From Hibiscus mutabilis (Eukaryota > Streptophyta > Magnoliopsida > Malvales > Malvaceae), in NCBI GenBank assembly GCA_019671005.1, contig CM033752.1, forward strand, positions 22,700,969 to 22,764,968: a stretch of DNA of 64,000 nt, in the 5' to 3' direction. Made by a program: the position numbers and the translations under genes. Positions within the stretch are counted from its first letter, which is position 1. Every line of letters starts with the position of its first letter. Shown piece after piece: positions 12,163-24,439 of this stretch. Under the pieces are notes generated by a model. The model was not told where the DNA came from, did no database searches, and was given only the letters and a program-made list of their open reading frames with translations.

Positions 12163-13320
12163 ATGTCTAACTTTAATGAGGCTCGTATAGACTAGCATGT
12201 CATCGGATCCTCAACTCATGGTGAGGAGATTAGAGGGGGAGACCCTCCAATTTTGCAAAATCCTCTAGCATAAGACCTTGAGCCCGAGGTACAGTCTGCT
12301 CAAGCTGAATGCAATATGATCATGGCTGGCATGTTCAAAATATTTATGACCTCGATGAAGGCTGAGCAGGCCTTCCAACCTTCTACCATTGCTGTCCCGA
12401 ATGCTCGAGCTGCCATTGATAAGCTACCTCGGCATTGGGCCTATTCTTTTACCTATCGTGATGACAATGATCTTGAAATTGCTATGTATTGGTTGGACAG
12501 TACTCTAAGAATCCTGACTAAGCAACTACAGTGTTTCGATGAACACAAGATTGAGTGTGTCTTCACCTTGCTAGCTTATGAAGCGCTTTATTGGTGGGAG
12601 ACTACCATCCTCGCAGTCCCTGAAGAAGCTATGACTTGGGAGTTCTTCCTGCCTAAATTTCGAAACAAATATATCAGTGAGTATTACCTCGCTGAGAAGC
12701 GTGACATCTTCCTTTATTTGAAGCAAGGTGGACGGCCTGTGGAACTGTACATCTATAATTTTTGCAAGTACTGCAAATATGGATCAAGAAGGAGGAAGAG
12801 AAGTGTAGAATGTTCATCAATAGACTGAATGATGACCTACGCCCTATGTTTATGGCATTGGACATCACTGATTTCCAGGACTTGGTGAACAAGATTAAAG
12901 CTACTAAAGTTGCACAGAAAGCTTAGAAGGCCGATAGATTAGGCAAATTTGAGAAGAGATATCGAAAAGATTCCCGTCTTCCAAAGTCTTTTAAGAAAGG
13001 AAAGTATCAAGGCTTGAAACAGAATGTGTATTCACAGCTTCCTCATTCTGGATATATTACTAGGCCTTAGGCAGTAACCTAGTCCTTCCCTAGGGCCAAT
13101 TCTTTTGACAGAACTGGTGGTTCTGGACGAGAGACACAATTCCCAGTTTGCATTTTCTGCCAACATAGGCATCCTGTAGGGCAATGCCATAAGAAGTCTA
13201 GAGCATGCTTTTTCTGTTGTGAGATGGGACATCTTATTCGTGATTGCCCCAAGAATACCGTCAAGTCTACTTCTGCACTGGCTATTCCTTTATCCCCTGC
13301 TCAATCGTTCTGAGGCAAGG
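12163..13320 (+). pseudogene. Element B gag (decayed capsid/nucleocapsid)
   Basis: Gag packages element RNA into virus-like particles. A likely start ATG at 12163 is followed by a stop after ten codons. The retrotransposon-gag domain is readable at about 12480-12770, with the YWW..T...P..AMTWEFF signature and YL.EK further on. A frameshift near 12780 moves the frame. A basic stretch and two zinc-knuckle boxes follow at about 13150-13250: a short CX2CX3HX4C and a canonical CX2CX4HX4C (CFFCCEMGHLIRDC). Further stops lie near 12925, 13068 and 13080. The domain order is normal for a chromovirus, and the reading frame is clearly dead. Confidence 0.8.
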
Positions 13321-13419
13321 GGCAAAGTAAGGATCTTCAAGGAGGCCTAGTGGCTCGTCTAAGGCATCATATAGACCTGAAACCAAGGATCATGCACAAC
13401 TGTACCACGTGAGGAGTAA

Positions 13420-13760
13420 AGAAGGGAAAGATGATCCCGACATTATTTCAAGTACCATTAAATTATATTCATGCCCTGTCTATGCATTGTTTGATCATTA
13501 ATCTACCCATTCCTTTATAAGTATCGTGTTAGTGGAACATTACAAACTATCTTGTGAACGTATTGTATTAAAGATCATCATAACCAATCCCTTGGGTGAC
13601 TGTGTCACCATAAGCCTAGTATGTAAACTGTATCCCTTAATGATTCAAGGGATTCCTTTTCCTGCCAGCTTGTTAGCATTACCGATTCATGAATCTGATG
13701 TTATACTGGTATGAATTGGCTCAGTGAACATCAAGCTTGGGTAGACTATTGCAAGAAGAA
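13420..13760 (+). pseudogene. Element B aspartic protease (active site destroyed)
   Basis: The protease processes Gag-Pol. Residues around 13478-13515 read ALFDH, a stop, then STHSF. The family active site is D-[ST]-G, so this copy has lost the glycine position to a stop codon. The downstream part is recognisable as the retropepsin fold of plant Ty3/gypsy, with LPIHESDVIL then a frameshift into NWLSEHQAWVD. It lies between gag and RT as expected. It cannot make an active enzyme. Confidence 0.7.
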
Positions 13761-15188
13761 GCTATACCTTCATGGTCTGGGAAAAGAAAGCATCAGTTTG
13801 ATGAATTTAAAAACTCCACCATTGTATGCTCTATCTTTGGAAGAGAAGGAGGAACCCCATCTGCAAAATATCGATACCATGTATGAATACCCTAAACTTT
13901 TCCCAAACAAACTTTCGGGTTTACCTTCTACCCGTGAAGTAGAGTTTGGCATTGAAGTATAACCTGGAATAACCCTAGTTTCCATTGCACCCTATCGTAT
14001 GACAGCAATTGAACTTAAGGAGCTGAAAGCTCAGATTCAGGAGTTGTTAGATAAAGGCCTCATTCGGCCAAGTTCCTCACCTTGGGGAGCTTTGGTCCTC
14101 TTTCTAAAGAAGAAAGATGGTTCACTGAGACTGTGTATCGATTACCGACAGTTGAATAAGGTGACCATCAAGAATAAATATCCCTTGCCAAGAATTAGTG
14201 ACCTATTCGACCAACTTAAGGATGCCTTTGTGCTTTCCAAGATCGATTTAAGGTCTGGGTACTATTAGATGAAAGTTAAAGAATGTAATGTACCCAAAAC
14301 TGCCTTTCGTACACGTTACGACCACTTCAAATTCTTAGTAATGACCTTTGGCCTAACTAATGCTCCAGTAACTTTTATGGACTTAATAAATCGGGTTTTT
14401 AGACCCTAGTTGGATAAGTTTGTAGTGGTATTTATCGAAGACATTTTCATCTATTCTAAGAATGCTACTAAACACCGTGATCACCTTCGTATTATGCTTC
14501 AAATCCTACGAGAAAAGCAGTTGCACGCCAAGTTTTCCAAATGTGAATTCTGGCTATCTGAAGTTGCCTTCCTTGGGCATATCATCTCCGCCTCGGCAAT
14601 CCAGGTGGATCCAAAGAAAATTCAATCTATCCTATATTGGAAGCCACCAAGAAATGTTGGAGAAATTAGAAGCTTCCTTGGTTTAGCTAGCTACTATAGA
14701 AGATTCGTTAAAGGATTTTCTATATTAACAACCCTCTAACTAAGTTGATGAGAAAAGAAACTCCGTTCATTTGGATCGAGAACCAGCAAAGAAGCTTTGA
14801 TCAGTTGAAGTAAGTTTTGATGCACGCACCAGTCCTAACTCAACCCGAGTCTGGAAAAGACTAAACAAGTTATAGTGATGCTTCGCATCTTGGGTTATGA
14901 TGTGTTCTGATGCAAGAAGATAAGGTCATTGCCTATGCTTCGAGACAACTCAAGCCACATGAGATGAAATACCCTACCCATGATTTAGAGTTGGCTGCAG
15001 TTGTTTTCGCATTGAAAATTTGGAGACATTATCTCTACGGAGAAAAATGTTACCTCTTTACAGATCATAAAAGCCTCAAATATCTCCTAACTCAGAAGGA
15101 GTTGAATCTCCGACAAAGGAGATGGATGGAACTCCTCAAAGATTATGATCTTGTCATTGACTACTATCCGGGCAAGGCCAACGTTGTA
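13760..15188 (+). pseudogene. Element B reverse transcriptase and RNase H (interrupted)
   Basis: RT copies element RNA to DNA and RNase H removes the RNA strand. RT begins near 13999 with LKAQIQELLDKGLIRPS and keeps the first catalytic aspartate (SKIDLRSGYY, then a stop). The FIDD box reads FIED, so one catalytic aspartate is changed to glutamate. A stop lies at 14407 and a frameshift near 14735. RNase H resumes with YSDASHLG and YASRQLKPHE, then HDLELAAVVFALKIW and FTDHKSLKYL. The frame is cut at GKANVV by solo LTR S1 and continues at 18612 with ADALSRK. The copy is inactive. Confidence 0.85.
15184..15188. repeat. Left target-site duplication of solo LTR S1 (TTGTA)
   Basis: TTGTA here is repeated at 18607-18611. 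Removing one copy and the LTR restores a continuous RNase H tail reading frame (VVADALSRK). Confidence 0.92.
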
Positions 15189-15242
15189 TGTAACCCTCTC
15201 AACCCGACCTAGTCGCAAGATCGAACCGAGCAAGCTACATTA

Positions 15243-15260
15243 GGTTTACCGAAGTAAACC
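15243..15260 (-). other. TTCG-loop hairpin near the 3' end of LTR S1
   Basis: A perfect 7-bp stem GGTTTAC / GTAAACC encloses TTCG on the minus strand. It lies 54 bases from the LTR 3' end. LTR G has GGTTTGC / GCAAACC at the same distance, so an A-T pair is exchanged for a G-C pair with pairing kept. Confidence 0.7.
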
Positions 15261-15606
15261 GAGAAGATACAACTCAAAACGCATGCATTTTTTCCTTTTT
15301 ATCTTGTCTAGATGCATAATTTTTACCCTATGTGTACTTACTGATCTCTGGTGAAAACCCAACTTAATCGGGCATCAAATTGACATCCAAATAGAATTTA
15401 GGGACCAAATTACAATTTCACAAAACTACGGAGACTTAGCTCATTTTTCTGTTACTAACCTTTAATTAAGTAGGTTTCATGCTTACATGTCAAAAACCAG
15501 ACCAAAAAGATCATCCAATCTTATTCAATCGCATCACCAAGATTCAGGGACTGAAACCCAAGAAAACATAGCCTTCTTTCCATGACATAAACAGCTTTAA
15601 CGGCCA

Positions 15607-15905
15607 CCTGTATCGATACCCTACTAGTCGTATTGATACAGCCTAATGGCCCTGTTTTGATACTTTGTAAGTTGTACCAGTACGCCACGTCGAATTAAAG
15701 CATAATTTAAAATTTTTCAAAGGTCGTACCGATACGGGTTACAGGTGTTCGGTACACGGGATCCATCCCAAAAAGCATTTTCCAGTAGCGTAAGACCATA
15801 CCGATACCCTCGATCCCATACTGATACCCAAACACTGATACCGATCCCAAGTGCCTGAATTTGCCTAGCCCTACTGTTACGGTCCCCCGCATATCGGTAC
15901 GCCTG
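15607..15905. repeat. Cluster of dyad motif CGTAYYRRTACG in LTR S1
   Basis: About ten copies occur in 300 bases, including TGTATCGATACC, CGTATTGATACA, TGTACCAGTACG, CGTACCGATACG and CATATCGGTACG. Confidence 0.75.
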
Positions 15906-16343
15906 GGCCTGTAATGTCATTTTTAGCTGGTTTATCATGTATTCAAACCATACCAAAATATCCTAACATGCTCCTAACATACATCCGACTTATTCAAAGA
16001 TCACTTCACACCATAACATCACAGATGTCAACATCATTCATGTCATCTTGCATCAAAGGATAAACTAGAGGCATGCTTCCTAGAAAACCAAATAAGCAAA
16101 GCATGAAACTCCAAACCATCACCAATACCAAACCATAAAGGCCATTTACAAATCAAGAGCAGCTAGACAAACATGCTCAAACATGGATTTCAACAAAACT
16201 TCTCCCAAATAACAACATAAACCTACCCTTATTACTTATAGTTTAGTTCAAAACATACTTTGGTTAAAAAGTCTTGTACCGATCCCTTGCTTCCCGCTGC
16301 CTTCCAAGCTTTTAATTCTCTGCATTGATGGACAAAGAGAGCG

Positions 16344-16360
16344 TAAGCACACTAGGCTTA
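16344..16360 (-). other. Conserved stem-loop 'CTCACTAAG' of LTR S1
   Basis: On the minus strand, CTCAC then stem TAAGC, a seven-base loop and GCTTA. The stem differs from that of A and D but is equally paired. Confidence 0.6.
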
Positions 16361-18606
16361 GTGAGGTGAGCTCAAAAACAACACACCATCAATGCATTAA
16401 AATTATTTCTCAACATTACATTAAAATCTCATTTCAAACATCCCTTAAAATATTACCATGCCTTTAAATTCATGCACTTAACATCTTTTAAAAACTAGCA
16501 TATTAAACCATATGCAACTTGTATCATTAACCACAACAAGTCCCATTGCTCAACCTCAATTTAAGCCTTCTCACGCATAACAACCATATGCAAAGCTTAA
16601 AGAGTAAACATGTATAAATCACATTATACAACATAAACTTTTCAATGATACATCAACAATTATATTGGCTCACAAGTGATAATTAACCAAGTTTCATTCC
16701 AAAAGAGTTCATCGGATACACGGATTCAACAAGTGTTTACACAACACTTCAAGCCATCTCAATCAGAAATAGCGATACAATTACAATCGCGGTACCTAAC
16801 AACCAGGTACACTTTCAACCCACGAGACACCAACACCTTATCTCGATTAGATGCTTAATCCACTAACGGGAGTATACGGTACTGTAAAACCATCAACCGT
16901 TAGGGTACTAGGTTAGAGTTTTCAGTACACGGATCTAAACCCCTCAACATCTGAGGCGACTTATTATAGTGCACTATCAATCCTATGGCCGACCAACTAT
17001 ATCCGATAACAATTTTAAAACCACATCACTTGCCAATATAATTAACAATTTACCATTTACCTCACTATTTTTAACAAGCATTAAACCAAACCATTTCCAA
17101 AGCAACAACCATGCTTTAAACCACAAGTATAAACCATATACTTACAAGGATCACTTACCATGTGCATCCTTCAGCATTTCATGCTTAGAAAAAGTATCTC
17201 AAATACTTTAAATCATGCTTAAAGAGTAGGCTCAATGTAAATTAAAAACAAGTGCATGAAAACCATTTCACACTAGCACGACCTAGAGAGAAAAACCACA
17301 TTTACTTACTTCGGAGTTTAATCCAGCATATCAAGCTAAGTTTAAACTCCCATAAACCACCTTTAAAGCATTCCAAAGATGGATTCCACGTTTTCACTCA
17401 CCGATACGCTAAATCAAGCATTCAAAGCCTCCAAAGCTTCAGTGATCACTTCCCGATCAAACTCCCCTATTTTAACCACATTACAACAGAGGATTAATGC
17501 ATCTCAACGCATTCAAAAAACTGCAACAACAATTCCTCAGGGACTTTCACAATATTCTCAAAATTACCCGACCACAACAACCGAAATCATCACCTAAACC
17601 TTTCCAAACACAGCCCAGCCACAATCCAACACTTCCACAATCATAAATTAACACTCAAAAACAGGATTAATTCATTCAAATACTTCCAGCAATTAACAGC
17701 CACCACAACTTTACAAAAACACCAATCTAACAACCTAAACAACTAGGGATTCAAGAGTTTCGGGATTCCATTGATAAAGACAACTTATCAACATAATAAT
17801 ACATCCACAATATGATTAAAACCAATCTCAAACATTAGAAAACAAATCCAAAATGAAACTTTTACTCTTTCATCAATTTCACCCAATTAAATCAATTAAT
17901 TCAATATAAAATCACAAAATTAGATTAGAAACCATAAATCAAGGATCAAACACTTGAGAATATCAATAAAGAACCATTCAATATAGGAGATCATGGACCT
18001 TACCCCTATTGTGTGATTTCTCCCTCAATTGGCTTGTTTAAAGCTAAGAAAACACAAGATTTCAATGAAGTTTTGTAAAACAAAGTTAAAGAATCAATTA
18101 CAAATTAATAATCTGAGTAAAATGATCTCTCACCTCTGATTTTTAATGAAAACTTGAGTGTTTGGCAGAAGAAAAGTGGAGAGAAAAGTTACGTCAATTT
18201 TCTTGAAAATGATAACTAACTTTTTAATAACCAAATCCTCTTTAATTAACTTTTAAAACATATGTTAAAAAGATTGAATTGATAGGAGGAATCACCAGCA
18301 AAAACTTGGTAAAATAGCTCCTTAAGGATTCTAAGATTTTGATCCCTTTTATTTTAGTCACCTTTAAAAACTAGTTTTCGAAAATTGCATTTTGGTCACT
18401 AACCAAAATGTCACACTTCCAAAACTCATTTTCCAAAATTGTTTTCACCAATATTAATCATATATTAAAATATGATTTTAACCATTTTCCACATTTTTAT
18501 CTTACCAAAAAATATTTACTCCTGAATCCAACTCGAATCCCTAACCTGGTCCACTAGATCGTCTAACAAGCCACAAAACTTCTAGGCCCAAAATCAGGGC
18601 GTTACA

Positions 18607-18611
18607 TTGTA
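18607..18611. repeat. Right target-site duplication of solo LTR S1 (TTGTA)
   Basis: Identical to 15184-15188, directly after GTTACA. Confidence 0.92.
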
Positions 18612-20230
18612 GCCGATGCACTCAGTCGCAAACATCTGCCTAGTAAGTATCGTTATTGACTATTGAATTTTGAACAATGTTATTGTTCCAAACTCAACGT
18701 AAAACCTTTGCATTGTAGCCCCTCGAGCCGTTAATGCTGACCTTCGTTTAAGGAAACATTAGTGTCTTGTAGCTAAACTCCAAGTTCAATCTACCATCGC
18801 ATCAAGAATTAAGACATTGTAGAATCATGATCCTGAGCTTCAAGTTATTTGTTCAAATTACATGATGATGAAAATTCTAACTTCAAGATTGATCTTGAAG
18901 GGCTGTTGTATTTTGTGACTAGGTCTGTGTACCTAATAATGAATCTCTTCGTATCGACATTTTAAAAGAAGCTCATTCAAGTCCCTTCTCTACACACCCG
19001 AGCTCTATAAAGATGTATAAAGATATTTGAGGACTATATTGGTGGCCAGGCATGAAACAAACCATAGTTGACTTTGTGTCCAAATGCCTCACAAGTCAAC
19101 ATGTCAAAGTTGAGCATCGTATCCCCACCGGGTTATTACAACCAATTGATTTACCGCAATGGAAGTGGGAGAGGATCATTATGGATTTTGTTAGTGGTTT
19201 GCCTCTAACTCCTACAAAACACGATGCTATTTGGGTCATTGTAGACTGTTTCACCAAGTCAGCACATTTCTTACCGATCAAAATGGATTATGGGCTTCCT
19301 AAATTATCTGGCTTGTATATTATGGAAGTTATTCGACTCTATATAGTACCAAAGTCTATCATCTCCGATCGAGACCCTCAGTTTGCATCTCAATTTTAGA
19401 GGACCTTGTAGGGGGCTTTGGGTACTAAAGTTAATCTTAGTACAGCTTTCCACCCTCAATCTGACGGCCAATCAGAAAGGGTAATCCAGATTCTGGAAGA
19501 CATGCTGCAGACATGCATGATTGATTTTGGGGGATCTCAAAAGAAATCCCTACCTCTCATTGAGTTTTCTTACAACAATAGCTATCCAGTTTCCATCAAA
19601 ATGGCCCCGTATAAGGCGTTGTATGGCAGGCGATGTAGAACTCCCTTGTGCTGGTCTGAACTCGACGAAGGCAAGATGTTGGGTCTTGACTTACTTCGGG
19701 AAACTTAAGAACGGGTTGCCATCATCTATGATTGTTTGAAGGCCGTCTTCGACCGTCAAAAGTCCTATACTGATCTTAGAAGAAGTGATATACAATATGA
19801 AGTTGGTGAGAAAGCCTTTCTTAAAGTTTATCCGTGGAGGAAGATTTTAAGGTTAGATAAATATAGGAAGTTGAGTCCCCTATTTATTGGTCCCTTTGAA
19901 ATTATCTAGAGAGTTGGCCCTGTGGCATATTGTTTGGCTTTACCTTCAAAATTGAGTAAAATCCATGATGTATTCCATGTTTCAATGCTCCAAAAGTATC
20001 GCTCTAACCTTTCACACATTATTGAGCCAGAATCTGTACAGATCAAATCATATTTGACCTACGAGGAAGAACCAATTCAAATTCTTGCAAGAGAAGTCAA
20101 AAGGCTCCGTAATAAATCTGTACCGTGGGTTAAAGTTCTTTGGAGAAGCCAATCTATTGAAGAGGCTACTTGAGAACTGAAGGAAACAATAAAGCAGCAA
20201 TACCCTCATCTCTTTGGTTCAAGTAAAAAT
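18607..20230 (+). pseudogene. Element B RNase H tail, integrase and chromodomain (decayed)
   Basis: Integrase inserts element DNA and the chromodomain directs it to chromatin. After the right TSD the frame resumes as ADALSRK. The integrase zinc domain is near 18965-19110 (HSSPFSTHP, then CLTSQ, where the second cysteine of CxxC is serine). The catalytic core follows: MDFVSGLP, SDRDPQF and GQSERVIQ supply the D, D and E. Stops occur near 19031, 19397, 19706 and 19907. The C-terminal part has VGEKAFLKV, DVFHVSML and a chromodomain-like segment at about 20060-20170 (EEEPIQIL, VKVLW). The final ATWE tryptophan is a stop. Confidence 0.85.
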
Positions 20231-20248
20231 TCGAGGACAAATTTTCTT

Positions 20249-20260
20249 AAGGGGGAGAGT
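20249..20260 (+). promoter_or_regulatory. Polypurine tract of element B
   Basis: AAGGGGGAGAGT directly precedes the 3' LTR start TGTAACATCC. Confidence 0.85.
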
Positions 20261-22041
20261 TGTAACATCCTAAAAATTGGTCTAGTTGGAATTAGGTTTC
20301 GATGATTGAAAAATCTATATCAGAAATGTACAAATATTGTATCGACCCTAATAGTAAAATTAGTTATAACGTACTGGACTCCAATTGAGTCCAATTTAAA
20401 GACTTTGGACCTAATTGGACTCCTTGAAAGCAATTTAGTGGCTAGTTTGTAAAAATCAGAAGTTTGGGGGGGGAATTGTAAACTTTGGATAGTTGAGGGA
20501 CAACCCTCGTAATTATCCCATTTCTTGAGGATGAGTCACCTACTAGCTTGACTTATCCCCATGTAATAGCACAAAAGAATGATAAATAAATGTAGTTGGT
20601 GAAAAAGGGTCACAATTGGTTATTAAAATATTGAACTAAGTTTCCTCCTATGGAAGGAAATCTTGTGATTGGGTGTGTGGGAGGTGATGTGATGAAGGGT
20701 GAGATCATCCTAGTAAATTAAATAAGTTACCCTTGGCTAGAGGAAACCTATAGGATGGATTGAAGTGTTTAAAACACTTGTCCTAAGTTATAACAACCAT
20801 CGAGACTTTACCTTCTTTTATTGCTATCTTTCTTCATCTTTCCTTAAAAATAAGCAAGCACCTCCATTGCCATCTTCAACCTCTAGCTCAAGCAAGCACC
20901 CCTCGTATGTGCAAGCTTTCTTTAATTTATCTACGTCGTTGGATAGCCCTCAGTTAGGTAGGCTTAAGCCCCGAAATAATTTTGAAAATTCATGGATAGT
21001 TAGAGTTTAATTTTAAGATTTAAATTTTGGAGACCATAGTTGAACCCATGTTTTTGGAGCATGAATCCATAAAAGTTTTATTTGCTAAAAGTTCTTCTAA
21101 GCCTAAATATTGATTTTGAATTCATGAGTATTGATTCTAACATCTCCCTTTGTTTTACCTAGATCAAGTGTTAGAGAAAGAAGAACCATCAACTCCTTCA
21201 AAAGCTAGGAACAAGGGAATTATTATCCAAGAGCCTTGAAAGCTTTGACAACTAAGGTAAGTGTAGTCGGAGTCTCAAGAGTAGGCTAGGTTCCTTTCCC
21301 AAACCTTGAATATTGATTATTGTATTGCTAACCTAGTGTATTAAGGATAATGCATAAAAACATTATTGATGGCTATATCGGTAAGTATTGGTAAGTACTA
21401 CATCGATTCATTGTCCATAGCTTGTTGTTATTGTCACCAAAATCATTGAAGCATTTACATGTAGAATCATTGGTCATTGAGCATTGAATATTGCTATTAA
21501 AATATTGTAATTGAATTATTGCTCATTGGCTTTAAGGCATGACGATTGAATTATTGCTATTGATCTATTGTTATGGAAGTAATGCTACCGACTTATTGTA
21601 CTGAATCATTGCTATTGGAACTATTGTTATTGAACCTTAGGTTCGAGTAGGATTAGATAAAATTGGCATGCCATAGAATTCATGAGCTCATTGGTACGAG
21701 TGGACTACGGTCCTTAGGTTGCGGCCTTTATTGTGGTGCAGCAGAGGTATGATGTGTTTTGGTCATATTGATGGGACGGAGGGACTAAACCACTATTAAT
21801 TTTGGTGCAGCATAGGAATTCACGTATACATACACCTTACATCGATCCAAGGAAACCTACTAAAATGCAATATGAATTGCTATTGAATATTGCTATTGCA
21901 TCGATTATTGTTGTTGCATTGATCATTGATATTGAGTAAACTTGCCATTGAAATATATGTTCATGATTTTATTGTCATTGATAATATAGAAGCATGTTAG
22001 AATGCATTCCTTGGTTAATTCATTGTTTAAGACTACCTCGC

Positions 22042-22058
22042 TAGGAAAAGTGAGCCTA
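22042..22058 (+). other. Possible degenerate 'CTCACTAAG' stem-loop in LTR B
   Basis: CTACCTCGC is followed by TAGG, a nine-base loop and CCTA. The flanks resemble those of the other LTRs but the stem is short. The 5' LTR copy is at about 10738-10754. Confidence 0.35.
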
Positions 22059-22479
22059 ATGCATTCATCTTTCATGCATTTTAGGTTAAGAAGATTTTGA
22101 GATTGAGATTGGGGTTGGAGAAGGTTTTTGGCAAGTTACCTCGTTGTTAAAGTAAAGTATATCAACTCTGTAGGCTCCTAGAATGGTGTCATAGATGTTT
22201 CACAAGTCACTTGCACCCTTTTTGATATGTATGTAATATGGTTGGCTTGGGTAGGTTAATAGACTAAGTTTGACCTTTTTAAAAGTGGTTAAAATGACCA
22301 AAAATGCATAATAGGCCTAAAAGAGGGAAAATATAGTAAATGGATTCATTTAGCTTTGAAACTTTGCATGCTCTTAGAACTGGACTAAATAAACTTGTTG
22401 GTAAAATTTCATTAAATTTGGATATGTTTTGAATAGGTATATTGCTAATAAACCAGATAAAAATATGCATTATAAACCC

Positions 22480-22925
22480 TGCCGTGCTAATACGGGTAAT
22501 GGCATATTTATACGAGCTTGCATAATTAGAACTGGATTAAAGGGCGTACCGATACGATTCAAACTGTACCGGTACGGGATTTTGAATATGTAAAATTACT
22601 GTAGCTCAGTACTAATACGGTACCGGTATACCTTATCAAAACCCAATAAAATTAAATAAATTATCAAATGCATACCGATACCCAGTATCGGTATGGGCAC
22701 AATGTGTTTAACCGTTTTAACGTTCATTGTCAGGGCAAATTGATACGGTTGTACTCATATTCGTACGACCTTTCGAATCTGTAAAATCCCTAAGTTTTAA
22801 CAAGCATAGTGTATCGGTATGATAGGGCCCGTATTAGTACGACTACCCTTAATTTGTAACTGATTTATCAAACCGCATAGACGCATATCGATATGACCCC
22901 ATTACGTATCGATACCCGTAGTGTT
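22480..22925. repeat. Cluster of dyad motif CGTAYYRRTACG in the 3' LTR of B
   Basis: This corresponds to the cluster at 11178-11625. Individual sites have mutated independently between the two LTR copies, for example CGTATCGATACG against CATATCGATATG. Confidence 0.75.
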
Positions 22926-23325
22926 AAAACTGTTTTAAAGACCAAAAATGAATTTTGGAATTATGCAAATTGGTCACTAAAACTTACGAGCTTAAATTGA
23001 GTTGGTAAATGAGTTCCGATTAATGTGAAAATTTACAGACATACTATTTATAGTTCGAATTGCATTGTGAAATGTTTAATTTCAGTATTGGACCCTTAAA
23101 TTATCAAAATTATAGTTTAGTCCCTAACACTTGTAAAAGTTTAAAATTAGTCCAAAATAGCATATGGCTGTAACATATTATTTTACAGGTAATAATGTAT
23201 CAACCATTATATCATTTTGAACACTGACTTATCGTTTATCAATTAAAATACCGCATCGAACATCGTTTGGTCACCGGTAACACTTTCTAACCCGAATTCC
23301 TACCAGACCGGGAAGGGGTGTTACA

Positions 23326-24380
23326 GGTTTTGCTTCTGTAGGGTTTAGGGTCAAAATCACTGATATGAACACAAATAGAACCATATTAAAGTTATTCGGG
23401 TCAAAATTAAATCTTAGGAACTCAAGAATATTTTAATAATGATAATGTTTGTGGGAATGAACAACTAAAACGTGTGCTGAAGGAATATTTATGGTTTAAA
23501 TAGGGTATAATAATACGACAAGTATGGAACATTTGCATATACAGTATCGAACATTTCAAGTGAAATCTAAAATCATACATGTTTTAGTAAAGATTTCAGA
23601 TTATGTTTCGCTATATACGTATCGAAACCCATTTTCATAGGTTTGAAAAAGATAAAATTTGAGGTTCCCGCTCTGATCTATCTTTCACCAACCTGAAAGA
23701 ACGAGTAAATTTAAAAGTAAATTGTTTTGGTGTTAAAAAAATTTAAATTGGCAGTTCAATGGGTTTCTAATTTCAAAAGATGCATGTTCCTAATATAAAA
23801 GCGTCATCACAGTCAGTTTGGAATCTATGTAACCCGTTCTGATACGTCAGTAACAGATAAGTCTTTTCAAGTGTTGCATTAGGTAGAACAGTTTGCAGAT
23901 AATTCTTATTAACCAGTTTCGAAACTGGTTATCCAATTCCGAAACCAATCCTAACAACCCAAAATTTGAACTATACTTTAACAATTTTCGGTTTAATTAA
24001 CATGAACATTGTTCTGAAACATATTTTACGAGTACGGAAACAAGGTTACATATTTGAATTGTAAAAGTAGGACCCCATATCCTCGTGAAATTATTTTTTC
24101 TATTATAAAGAAATCCTAAAAGCTTGGTTCGATATTCCTTGTCCTATTATAAACATGCCATAGTTTCATATACCCTCATCAGCTATCCTTTCTTTCATAG
24201 TTTTCGTCTCTATAGATAGAATTATATGTGTGGTTTATGTTTTATACTGGTGGCAGTGTCCACTATTCAGAGACTTTATTTTATAGATTCTGGAGGAGAA
24301 CTGGTTGTTTTTAGGGTTTTCCTCTCCACGAAAAATGTTATTTGGAAGGATATGGTTAGCCATTTGTAGGGATGAACACC
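23326..24380. other. Host-like non-coding DNA, left arm of a local duplication
   Basis: No gene is seen. A copy of the dispersed repeat (GAACATTTGCATATACAGTATCGAAC region) lies at about 23505-23650. The segment 23860-24000, with GATACGTCAG and GTTGCATTAGGTAGAACAG, recurs at 26700-26860. The segment 24160-24380 recurs at 26930-27135. These pairs are diverged, so the duplication is old. Confidence 0.6.
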
Positions 24381-24439
24381 AACAAACAAAGTATTTGAAA
24401 AACCTTGGTTTCAAGGTTTTTCAAATACGATTGTTTGTT
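24381..24439 (+). ncRNA. Foldback hairpin 1 (27-bp arms), possible small-RNA precursor
   Basis: The 5' arm at 24381-24407 pairs with 24412-24439 with one small mismatch or bulge and a four-base loop (GTTT). A near-perfect stem of this length resembles a young foldback locus. It lies about 1 kb downstream of UBC copy 1, on the opposite strand to that gene's coding sense. A paralogous, partly decayed foldback lies at 27137-27204. Transcription is not shown by the sequence, so it could equally be a remnant of a small foldback transposon. Confidence 0.4.

Larger units (their letters stand above)
15189..18606 (-). mobile_element. Solo LTR S1 (3418 bp, type I, minus orientation)
   Basis: The element starts TGTAACCCTC, ends GGGCGTTACA, and is flanked by perfect TTGTA repeats. 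There is no internal domain, primer site or polypurine tract, so it is a solo LTR left by recombination between two LTRs. Its sequence matches LTR C at 31717-35106 in the same orientation. A TATA-like segment lies near 16961-16970, in the block shared with LTRs C and E. The short open frames at 16676-17597 are not genes. Confidence 0.92.
20261..23325 (+). mobile_element. Element B, 3' LTR (3065 bp)
   Basis: The LTR starts TGTAACATCC after the polypurine tract and ends AAGGGGTGTTACA. It aligns with 9043-12022 throughout, with scattered substitutions. It contains the CCATAGAATTCATGAGCTC block near 21673 and a dyad-motif cluster at about 22480-22925. The flank at 23326 begins GGTTT. The left target site is outside the window, so the duplication cannot be verified. 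Confidence 0.9.

Noticed and set aside
16676..17597. Several open frames of 60-80 residues
   Set aside because: Inside solo LTR S1 and not kept in the matching part of LTR C.
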